Assembly (NCBI GenBank): GCA_033239525.1
Contig: BSYO01000025.1
Coordinates: forward strand, 1,708,001-1,772,000
Length of the DNA: 64,000 nt
Source: Nepenthes gracilis
Lineage: Eukaryota; Streptophyta; Magnoliopsida; Caryophyllales; Nepenthaceae
Direction: 5' to 3'
The notes under the pieces are model-generated. The model ran no database searches, was not told the DNA's origin, and was given only the letters and a program-made list of their open reading frames with translations. Positions 1 to 12,000 of this stretch are shown here, one piece after another. Each line of letters starts with the position of its first letter. The stretch's first letter is position 1. The translations under genes were made by a program, and so were the position numbers.

Positions 1-92
1 AGGAACCGCTCAACATCACAAATTTAAAACATTGAAGTGAATTCTACTAAAGAAAAATATTCAAGGAGAAGTGCGAAGACATGACAGCTTAC

Positions 93-3000
93 CAAGCCAA
101 TGGCGAGAAGCTGAAGGAGAACAAAGACAACAGCGAGTCCCAGAACCCATAAAGGAGCCAAAGCTGGGCCAACGTCGGGCATCAAGCTCTTAAGAATGTT
201 GGAACTAGAGCTACTGCCGAAGACATAGTATCCGGCCACTGCGACCGAGTAGAATGTGACAAATATAACGGCATAACAGAGCAAAAGACCTCTCAGCATC
301 TTTCCAGTTGCTGGTGGAGCTAGAGTTGCCTGACAAGATGGAGAAACAGAAGTTCAAATCAGAGTGTTGTTAGGTCTTTTCAATGGGTTAGCTCTTATAT
401 CTATCCAATAATTAATATTAAAAGTTAAAAATATAAATAATAAATATTGAATAGTCATTTAAATTATTTGATATAATATTTATCATCTATGTCTCAACTT
501 TTGATATTGGTCATTGTGTGGATATAAAATCTAATCCACTGGGATGATTGCAACAATTCTTCTGCAAAATATAGACACTTTTCCAAAACTAGCGTATCAG
601 AATATTTTTTATTTTTCTTTTTTGACTCTGATGTATTTCGACATATTGGGTTATGTTGTAATTTTTAAAATAATGATGTTATTAATGTAGACTAATGAAA
701 ATAAATAAGAAATTATCATTAAAAACCAAAGTCCCTGTTATATTTTCTCTATTTTTTTTATTAAGTGAGGCATATTATTGTACAACTTTTTTATATTGGC
801 TCAATTGTACACTATTTTTTCTTATGATTTTTTTTTTTCGATGAGGAAAAAATATGTATTTTTATTACTAATTTAATATAAAATATTATTATTGATCAAT
901 TATATACTTTTATCTATAAATAAACTATAAATTTTCATCAACGTATCCTATTTTATTTATAAAAAAAAGAACATCTTGGTGTATTGATTTATGCTGTGAC
1001 CATGACCTGTCGATGTCCATGCTTTCTAGACCTAGAAGGGAAAAAAATGAAGAAATTACCTGAATTTCCGGCAGTATCCCGTTCCCAAAAATTGCAGCAA
1101 TAATGGAGATGGAAGTGAATGCATTAAAAGCCCTTGCAGACTTTGAAGCTACTAAAGAATAATCCCTTGGAGGTGACTCCTTCGAAGCACCTGCAGAATA
1201 CCGGAAGAACTTTTTCACTCACTCGAAATGCAAATGATTTGGGGAAAAGATGAAGCACGTAAACCATGCTTGAAGACGAAACCCTTCTGATAGGAGGGGT
1301 GTTCCGGGTAACCACTTCGCACTGCATTGACAACCAAAAAGAACAGATGAAGTTTGTGGTTTCAAACCTGCATGAATGCATGCACCAACAACAAGGGCGG
1401 AATAGCCCAAACTGAAGAACAGAGAACCCAGGTTGACGTGTCGGAGCGAGTGGAAAGTCGGGAGCTGAGCCAGAACTATCATAATCGCAGTCACCATTGC
1501 TATGAAATGGTACAGTTTCAGTGAGCCATGAGGAGAAAGACTCGAGTACATGATCTTCAAAGCCAAGAAAAATCACAAAAAAGAACGCATAGAATCATCA
1601 TACAGTTCAAAATCTTGTTGCATGTAGGTAGAGGGTGAACCTTATAGCATGCAAAATGTAGTAGCATGTAAAAAGTTAAGGTATTCTCATTCTATCGTGC
1701 AGATCACAAGTTTAAACCATATAAATAACTTCTATATGATACAGGATTAAGATTTTATACATCTTATTTGCAACTACTACTATATAAGAACTTTGTATAC
1801 TAATCCATCATTTGTAATAATTCATATCCATTTAAATGTAGTAGTATATAAAACTTGAGGTTATTTCATTGTGTCATGAAGATCACTGGTTTAAACAACA
1901 AAATTAACGTCTCTACAATATAGGGTTATGGTTATAAACATCTTATCTCCTACTGTTACATTTTGAGAATTTTGTACATTGATCCACCTTATATAATAAT
2001 ATATATCTATTTAAACATAGTAGCATACAAAACATTGAAGGTATTCCATTAGGTCATAAAGATCATGAGTACGAAGATCACGGCTTTAAACAACAAAATC
2101 AACTTCTTTATGATGTAAGGTTAAGATTGTATACATTTTATCGTCAACCGCACAATATGAAAATTTTGTATACTAATCCACCCTTTATAATAACATATAT
2201 CTATTTAAGTGTAATAGTATGTAAAACATTAATATTAGTGCATTGTGTCATGGAAATTATGAGTTTAAACCATAGAAATAATTTGTTTGCAATATAGGGT
2301 TAAGGTTGTATATATTTTTGTTGCGTCCTGGTTCCTTGGATCTTTCTGATTCAGGCTCGTTGATCAGGGGTGTTGGATCCAAGGGGTCCAATCTGGCCAA
2401 GAGATGCAGAGGTGTGTCCAGTCCGATCCGTGGTTACCAAGCAACACAAGTGAATGAGGTGTTGGACACGAGATGAAGATTGAGACCGGATGTTTTACGT
2501 GGAAAACCTCCTCTTGAATGGGGAGGAAAAACCACGAGGCTCAGGGCCTGGAAAGAGTTTCACTATATGGGTTGGAGATTTTACAAAGTACAGTTGTGAG
2601 GGTTAATCCCTTCCCTATCTCACGTTTTATGTTTCTCTCCTAAGGAAGCTATACTCGCTGGGAACCTTTTTACTCTTCTTTGGGGAGTTGATTCTGGAGA
2701 GAGAGAGTGCCCGGTCGAAAACTGGGGCTTGGAGCTGTAGAATCAGAAAAGTTCTCTCTTTGGACAGGGGCCTTGCTGAGTATTTATAGTGAAAACCGGG
2801 CCATTAGGGAGTAGACACGTGGCGCCCATCCGGCGGTTGAGGAGCTGGTCCACCAACTCCCTTTAATGCTGCTGACGTGTGGGGAGTGGCATGCGGACGA
2901 CACCGCTGCAGCATCTGAGCGTGTCAGGTGTACAGGATCTGGATATTAGCCTTGATTTGACTAGGCGTACCCTATTGAGACGGCGACTGGCAGTACTTGC

Positions 3001-6000
3001 AGGCTTTCTTGGAAACAGGCGAAGTAGGCTAGCTGGCATTCCCAATCATGAACGAGCGGTCCTCGTCTGGTTGTGATACTCCTCGTGAACTCGCGGGCTT
3101 TGTGAGATGAAGCAGCTCTTATAGGGCCTTCTGGGGAAAAGCCCGAGCGTTTCTTTCTGACCACTCGGGCAGTTGCGAGACTTCTTTGGGCTCTCGGTCC
3201 TTGGGCTTCTTACTTGGGCCGTGTTTTTATGGGCCTTCATACCGGGGCCTAACAATTTCATCACCAACCCTTACAGTATGAGAATTTCATATATTGATCT
3301 TCCATTTATAATAGCATATATTTATTTAAATATAGTAGCATGTAAAACGTTGAGGTTTTTCCATTATATCAAGTAGATCATGAGTTTAGACCAGATAAGC
3401 AACTTCTCTGTAATATAGGGTTAAAGCTGTATGCATCTTATCTTAAACCCTTACAGCATGAAAACTTCGCATATAGATCCATCCTTTGTAACAACATATA
3501 TCCATTTGAATGTAGTGGCATGCAAGACGTTAAGGTTATCCTATTGTGCCATAAAATTTATGGGTTCAAATCACATAAATAACTTCTATACAATATAAGG
3601 TTAATACTAAATACATTTTATCCGTAACACTAATAGAATGAGAATTTAGTTTACATATCCACCCTTAATAATTGTATGTGTGCTTATATCAATTAAGAAA
3701 AACATAGCGTCAGATATACTAAAAAAGTAACTATTTGAACAGTAATGTCCTTTGCAAAGTACTGAATTATGAATCATTTAACTGAAATTATATTAAATCT
3801 TCTAAGTCTTAAACATGCTGCATTAGATCCATTGACATCTCTCTCTATTATTGCCATAAGAAAGCATGTTTATAGAGGATCTATAACAATAGATGAACAA
3901 GGCCATGGCATCATCTCAAGTTTCTCCTCTTATTTCCCAATAAGTTCAACTAAGAGTCATTGAGTTGTGAAATAAAAATTTTGTCTATTGAACTATTTTA
4001 GCTATCCAAGTAAGATTTTTAGAAAAGTTTCAAATTGATACTTCACTGAAAAATACTCTATATATTTCAAGACTTAGATCAACTATTAATAAACAAGTTA
4101 AAATTATCTCAACAAAAAATAATAAAATTGGGCCTATAAAAACCATTCATATCCTTCTTTTGTATATCTGTTCTTTTCAATTAGTATTGAGAAGGTGTTG
4201 GCTCAGGAGTTTGTACAGCCAATAACCTAATTGACCTAAGAGGCTACTTGAAAAGGGCATTGTGACAAAGAAAGGAAGGCCATAATGAGAGCTTATTCCA
4301 CTATTCGTAGTGGAGTAAGGGCTTAAAAGTTGTGATAAAGGCATGCCTTAAGATAACCCGTAATCTAGGGTAGGGACATTAGACTGAATTAGTGTTTGCT
4401 TTGTCATTTGTAGCAACAGAACAAGGAGAATTGAATGGCCAAATTATATTATCTTATTAGATTCTAATAGAAAATGGGACTGGGAGAGGAGGCAAAAGGA
4501 CATTTCTTTCTATAATTAAACAGCTTCTGGACACTAAAAAATGGGTTTGTGTAGAAAACCTTGTCCTAACTAGAATTTCTAGAACAAAAAGTTGTTCTGG
4601 AGCAAACCGATATAACCTGGGCTTAAAAAGGGGTTGGGTCACATAATTAAGACAAAGATTCTTATGGCCAAAGTACGTCTCATTTGCCCACCGTCAGAGC
4701 AGCACGTCGTAGCTTGTTCAACATTTTTCAATTGGAAGATCTAGCCAATTATGCTCACATTCTTTAACTAAGTACATTTCTTTTACCAATGTCACAATAT
4801 CAATTTTTATACTTAAAAAATTACGTTCAGCATACCACAAGGCCCCATTTTATGAAATTACACCAAACTCCTATATTGGAAAATATGGCACATGTAGGTT
4901 GATATTTTGATTTTTGAGCTACATATCACGAAATATCACTAATGTGATAACATGCCACTATTATATCATAGTATTAAGAAATATCAATATGAGGGCCCGA
5001 TATCAGTCTACATTGGCCGATATTTATTTCTATGGCTATCTCTAATTACTTACTACTAACTGCACCACTCGAACAAACCACAAAACGTTTCACTGGAAAC
5101 CTGAAAATCTCTAGGTAGGCTTCCTAAAGCATGGGATGAGGGTTAAGATGGGCATTCAAAACGTTAAAATTTGAAGGAAAAAATCATGGAGTATGTCAAA
5201 ATTAAGTAATATGATAAAAGAAAATATATTTTAAAATATACAAAAAAAACTCAATTTTGGTTGGATGACCGGTTTTCTTTTTAGGAAAAAAGAATTATTG
5301 ATTAAAGTATGATCATAAATAGAAAATATTCATTGTTCACAACCCAAATGCCAGGAATTTATAAGAATTTTGTGGGTTTTCTCTCTTATTTTTACTGTCA
5401 TCATTTTCAATTTTTTCATCATCTTCTTCTCTTTTTACCCAAAATGATTGAACTCATCGATTTATATATAGAAGAAAATATGAGATGATGAGGATGAAGA
5501 TTACAATAAAATAATCCTCTAACTATTCACATAATAATTAATTGGTAACCACTTTTTGAATAACTATTAGTCAGGTTGATCTATCATGTGTGCCCACCAA
5601 ACCTACTTAATCTAACAGAACATATATTGCTTAGTAACAATGTGTGCAATAATGCTTTTCATTGCTGTTATTCACTTTGCCTGGAAAGAGAGGGAACTTA
5701 AGGCTCTTTTAAGCATAGGCACAAAGCATTGCTTCTATTTACGGTCTAGGAAGCCACATGCACTGAAACTTCTTTTATTAAGTTTTAGATTATCACTTGT
5801 GAGTTTTATATCTAGTGACATGTCATTTAGTAGTATGCTTGATTTTGTGCGTGAATTTATTCAAGTGGAAACATTTTTTCAGTAGTCTATACAGGGTGCA
5901 TGTGCCAATATGGGCAATAATGCAATGCTTGATGTATGCCTAAAGAGTGTACATGCACAGGTTCAAGTAACAGTTGCATTTGATGCATGTATGAAGGGTG

Positions 6001-9000
6001 CACGTGCATGAAAATTGTTCAGTAAAATTTTCTTTTCGCATTTAAATGCCAACTGCCAAACTTTTTTTTTTAAGAGTAATTTTGCTCCTTTTTTGAGAGA
6101 GTAGGGAGAAGCGTGAGTGAACCTTTACCTGCATGTTTGGTTCGCGGAATAAAGGATGAATGAAATTCCTATTCCCGCGGGAATAGGAATTCCTTTGTTT
6201 GGTTACTTTTAAAACCGGAAATAACGATTCCCTGGGAATCGTTATTCCCGATTTTACTGGAATAATAATTCCCACCAATTTGGTGGGAATTACAATGCCG
6301 TCCACGCCTGGAATAATAATTCCAGGCGTGCGCTGCTGTGCACGCTCACTCACTCTCTCTCTCGCTGCGATTTCTCTTTTCCTTCTCTTTTTCTTCCTTT
6401 GCAATCCAGCTTCTCTCTCGCACTCAGATCTCTCTCTTTCGCTGCGATTTCGTTCTCGCATCTCTAGAAGAGGTCGCTGGCTACTGTCGATCGAGCTCCT
6501 TCTGCTTCCACCGGTCACTGGCTACTCTCTCTCGAATCTCTGTTCCTTGCTTCCAACTGCTTCCAAGCTTCGGCCGGTTGAAATTGTTTAGAATGTAAGA
6601 AAATTTTTCGTTTGATAGTTCGATTTTTCTCAAAATGTTGAGAATTTCTTCTTATCCCCAATTTTCTGTTATCCCCAATTTTCTGTTATCCCCAAATTTT
6701 GCCTGCTACAAACACACACAGTTCAGATTCTCGTTATCCCCAAATTTTGTGTTATTCTGTTTTTACAGAATGAAAATTTTGTGAGGAGTATGTGCTTGTG
6801 TGGACTGGGTGTGTGTGTGTGAGAGAGTATGTCTTTGGGGTGTATGTGTGGGCGACTGGGGTGTGTGTGTGTGTGTGGGTGTGGGTGTGTGTGTGTGTGG
6901 GTGTGTGTGTGTGTGGGAGTTGGGTGTGTGTGGAATTGGGTGTTGCGTGCGTGTGTGATGCTAAAGTGTGCGTGTTTGTGTGTGTGGGAGTTGGGTGTGT
7001 GTGGAATTGGGTGTCTGTGTGTGCGGGTGTGTGTGTGAATCAATGTGTGCGAAAGTGTGCGTGAGTTTGTGTGTGTGGCCATGTGTGTGTGGGTGTGTGA
7101 GAGCAATGCGTGCGTGTGTGTGTGTGTGTGTGTTGTGTGTGTGTTGTGTGTGTGTTGGGTGTCCGTGTGTGTGTGGGTGTGTAGCATGAAGCAAAGTATG
7201 CGTGAGTTGTGTGTGTGGTGTAATCAATGTGTGCGTGAGTTGGGTGTGTGTGTGTGTGTGTGTGTGAGTAATCAATGTGTGCGTGAGTTTGTGTGTGAGT
7301 TGGGTGTCCGTGTGTGTGTGTGTGAGTTGGGTGTCCGTGTGTGTGGGTGTGTGGCAGAAGCAAAGTGTGCGTGAGTTTGTGTACTGTGTGTTATGAAATT
7401 GTATATATATTGCATATGACAACTAAGGTTGGTGGAGGGCTTGGTGAATTTTGAACTTCCAAATAGAGTTTTACATTCCAACATGTTGCATTGAGTATGA
7501 ATCAATGCTTTGAAACCGTGTTTGCCTTGAGATGTCAGGTACAAATGAGATATTTGTCTTGAGATGTTTGCTCAAACTCATGCTGCCACATATATTATTG
7601 CCACATATTTCTTAGTTTGTATATATTGTGATTTGTTATTGCAGTGTATGGATCAATTACACTTCTGTTCTGCCAACGAGAAGAAAAAGAAGATGGCTGC
7701 CGTTATAATGCTATGGATTGAAATTTCCGTTTCTAGTTGCTAGTTGTTATGTGCCTTAATTGCAACCTTAGTTATTGTGCAATCAAAACCTACAATCACG
7801 AGATCTTACAAATTTGACTTCTATAAAAAAAGAAAATACATCAATCAAGTCATATATAGAAACGATGTGAATTGTATTAATATGTTGCGAATGAGTAAGC
7901 CCACGTTTTTGAAACTGTGTGAGATGTTAACAAATGTTGGGGGACTTCGTCCATCAAAACACGTGCTAGTTGATGAGCAAGTGACAATATTTTTACACAT
8001 TCTCGCGCATCATGTAAAAAATAGGGTAGTTGCACATAATTTTCAGAGGTCGTCTGAGACAGTAAGTAGGACATTCAATAAGGTATTAGCTGCAACAATA
8101 CGTTTGCAAGCACACTTATTTAGACGGCCGGAACCCATTCTGAGAACTGCACAGACGAGCGATGGAAGTGATTCCCGGTATGGTAATCATTTCATATATT
8201 TATTATTATAGCTACGTGGAAAATATATTAGATAACTTATTCCAATTCAGTGTATATTTGTAGGGTTGTTTAGGTGCTTTGGATGGAACACATATAAAAA
8301 TAAGGGTGCCATTTACAGACAAACCTAAATATCGAACTCGTAAGGGAGATATAGCTACAAATGTATTAGGAGTATGTAGTTATGACATGCAATTTATATA
8401 TGTCCTCCCGGGTTGGAAAGAATCTGCAGCAGATTCTAGAATTTTACGAAATGCGCTACATAGAAGGCATGGACTGAAAGTTCTAAATGGTAAGTTCTTA
8501 GATCATCGAATCAATCATAATATTTTGCAATCAGCTTATTTTACGTAATAATATATTAAATTGTTGTATAGGTACGTACTACTTAGTTGATGCGGGATAT
8601 ACCAATTGCAATGGATTTCTATCACCATTTAGGGGTCAGAGATATCATTTAAGTGAATGGCGTCAAGGGTATCAACCACGAACGGCCGACGAATTCTTCA
8701 ATATGAAATATGCCGCTGCTCGTAATGTTATCGAAAGATGTTTCAGATTACTGAAAATGCGGTGGAGGATCCTTAGAAGTCCATCATATTATCCTGTCAG
8801 AACACACAATCGAGTTATCATTGCTTATTGTCTGCTGTATAATTTTATAAGAAATAAAATGTATTATGATCCTATTGAGAATGAATATGATGGCATGTAT
8901 GAGGGGGCTTCGTTAGACGAAGATACAGATATGATAACACAACTAGATCCTACCGATGGTTGGAGTTCATTTAGGGATAATTTGGCAACTGCTATGTTCA

Positions 9001-12000
9001 GCGAGAGGGGATGTAACTGAATGATATGGTTGACATATTTACTTTGAGTTATGCCAATTATGTATTTGTTGATCCATGTCATCAATTATGTTATTAATGT
9101 CGAATATGCTTGAGTCGTTGCCTATTTTTATGATGTCTGCTTATTAGATTATTGATTTATAATTAGAACAGATCATCGTAGTTAAGTATGTCACAAGCTG
9201 ATAAGGAACCTAAAAGAAGATGGGAGCTTCATGAAGATGATACTCTTGTTACTTGTATGGTTGAATTATATAACATTGGTACTTATAATACCGATACTGG
9301 ATTCAAATCGGGTTATTTACACGAGTTGGAGAGGATGTTACAACGGAAACTGTCAAATTCGGGTTTGAAGGCAAATCCCCACATTTCATCTAGAATCAAG
9401 ACGTTAAAAAAGGATTGGAGCGTTGTATATGACATGATAAGGGGTACGAACACGTCCGGATTTGGGTGGGACGATGCAAGAAAAATGGATGTTGCGGAAC
9501 AACATGTATGGAACGCATACGTATCGGTAAGTTTTAACTATTTATTCTGTTAAATAATTATTTTGTACTTGATTGGGGAATTTTTGCCTATTTATATTAA
9601 GTATGATAGTGTGATGCTTATCAATTTTAATACTCCATACACATTCGAGTTATTGTTCTTTATAAATTGTATCTCCATTTTGTTCCTACTTAAATTGATC
9701 TGTATGTTATTAATACAGTGCCACAAGAGCGCCGCTATTTGGAGGAAGAAAGTATTTCCATATTTTGATGATTTGCCAGTGATTTATGGCAAAGATCGTG
9801 CCACAGGAGTAGATGCACAGGCTGCCGAGGATATCCTTGAGGAGCTTCAAACTAATGAACAGGATACCGAGCAATTTAGCGTGAATAATGCTCAAGAAAT
9901 GGGGACTGAAGACTTATTCGGCACTAACGATTCTCATTGTGCAAGTACATCGCATGTGAGAACTCCAACTACATCGGGGACGTCCAAAGGAAGGAAACGG
10001 AAGGTTAGTGCAGATGTGACAGCACTATCTGATTGCATTCTTCAAGCAGTCAATGCTTTGAATACAAATCTCAAAGAGGTTGGTCAAATATTGAGTAAAA
10101 GCTTCCAAGCTAACACACAGGAACAAATGACGACGCAGTTATATGATCTATTGTCTGAAATTCCTGACTTACCAATTAGTGAAAGGACTACAGTGTATAT
10201 GAATTGCATACGTGATTCGACACTGATGACGGGGTTGTTTAATCTTTCGCCGGGAGAGAGATTGGATTTCATTAGACGATTTGTACTGTAAAACAGGTGG
10301 AGGTTAAGTATGCTACTGACCTATTTTGATAAACTTATTCAAACAATCTGTTTTTGAAATGTATGTATCATGTTGTGTTTCAGAATGTATTCCAACGTGT
10401 ATATTTTGTGTTGAAATTTGTTGTTTCAGATTTTATTATATATCAGATTTTAAATTTTGTATGATTATATGTGGATGAATTTGTGTTACAAAAATATTAT
10501 TAATTTATTTAGGTAAATAAACATATCTTACAGAAATATTACAGAAATATTGTAGAAATATTATTAAAATATTCAGGTAAATATATATATATTACAGGAT
10601 TGTTACAATAATATTGAAATATTCAGCTAAATATACATATTTACGTGTAAAAATATTGCAGAAATATCATAGAAATATTGTTAATATATATATATGCACG
10701 TAATCATATATACATATATATGTACATATATTTTTTGTTTGATTTATTCAATATTTTATACGCATAAATATATTATATACATATATCTTATACAATATAT
10801 GCTAAAAATATCTATAATCATAAAATATATAATTATTTAAAAAATATATTATGTAATATATAATTATATTTTATATGTATAATCATTTAAATATTTATTA
10901 AATATACATTTCATATGATAAAAATAACTATTACACTAAATAATAATTTAAATTAATGTATATATATATATATATATATAAGGGCAAAAGAGTCATTTTT
11001 ATAAATTTTCATCTTATTTCTCATACTATTCTACAAACCAAACAAAAGAATATTAATTCTCAACTTATTCTATTTCAATAACCAAATATAGGAATAACAA
11101 TTTCGAAATCTATTATCACCCTATTCTATTCCTTGGAATAATTATTCTATTCCACCAACCAAACGTACTGTTAGAGAAAGAAACTTTAAAAGAGTTATCT
11201 TACATGACAGTAAAAGTTTATTCAAATACTATGATTGTGGGATAGAGAGAGAAAAGGGCAAAAAAAGGAGGATATTTTTGTTTGAGTTTGACTCGAATAC
11301 ACACAACTTGGTGTAGCGAAATAAGACCCGAACCCCCCGTCAACTGTCAGCCACCAAAATTATAAGCACAATAAATACAATAATGTATAGCGATTTTTAA
11401 TGTGGAAAACCCTTTTCAATCAAGGAAAAAATCATGAAAAAAATTTCAAACAAATCCATTATAAAAGTGCCGATTACAAGAACCCCTTCCGAAATCCTTT
11501 CACTACAAACCCGAGTGAAGAATGAGCGATTAAAGTCTCTCCCAACACACCTGGCAACCCACAAGATTAATATAATGAGAAATAAGAGTAAACAAACGTA
11601 TAACGAAAAATAAGAGTAACCAAACGACAATACACTTCTAAAAATCACCTCTAAAATGACGTATCTGATCTTGACAAAAACAGAAATCAAATCGGATCTC
11701 AATCGAACGCCGAACATCTTCCTCTTCTGTCTTATTCTCTCTTCTCTCTCAGGGCAGCACCCCTTGTGGAGACTGATTTTGAAATCCTTAACCCTAAATC
11801 GCATTCGCGTGATTTTATAGTCCCAGACCGCGCTCAAGTTGCGCCTGCCTAGCGCTAGACAAGCGCAACTCGAGCACTAATGATACTGAAATCCACGCTC
11901 AAGCACCGCTCAAGCAAGCCTTGAGTGTATTGTCTTGGTAGATAATCTGGAATTGGTGCTTGAGTTCCACTCGAGCAAGCTTCAAGCACCTGCCTCAGCC

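Larger units (their letters stand above)
6128..11170 (+). mobile_element. PIF/Harbinger DNA transposon, about 5.0 kb, non-autonomous by decay
   Basis: The left end (6128-6151, CCTGCATGTTTGGTT...) and right end (11170-11148, read CAGTACGTTTGGTT...) form imperfect inverted repeats sharing GTTTGGTT and GGAATA. Both ends are flanked by TTA (6125-6127 and 11171-11173), the usual 3-bp target of this superfamily. Inside are the two genes expected of PIF/Harbinger: a DDE transposase (7648-9020) and a Myb/SANT-like partner (9188-10291), both on the plus strand. The element sits in the host transporter's third intron, opposite to the host gene's direction. A CT-rich leader (6340-6480) and a GT repeat precede the transposase. 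Confidence 0.88.

Noticed and set aside
6042..6598. Overlapping open frames of 86-158 codons across the PIF left end
   Set aside because: They run through the hairpins and CT-rich leader on both strands and show no domain.
6723..7422. Long His/Thr-rich and Cys/Val-rich open frames on both strands
   Set aside because: They are translations of the GT repeat; every frame of such a repeat lacks stops.
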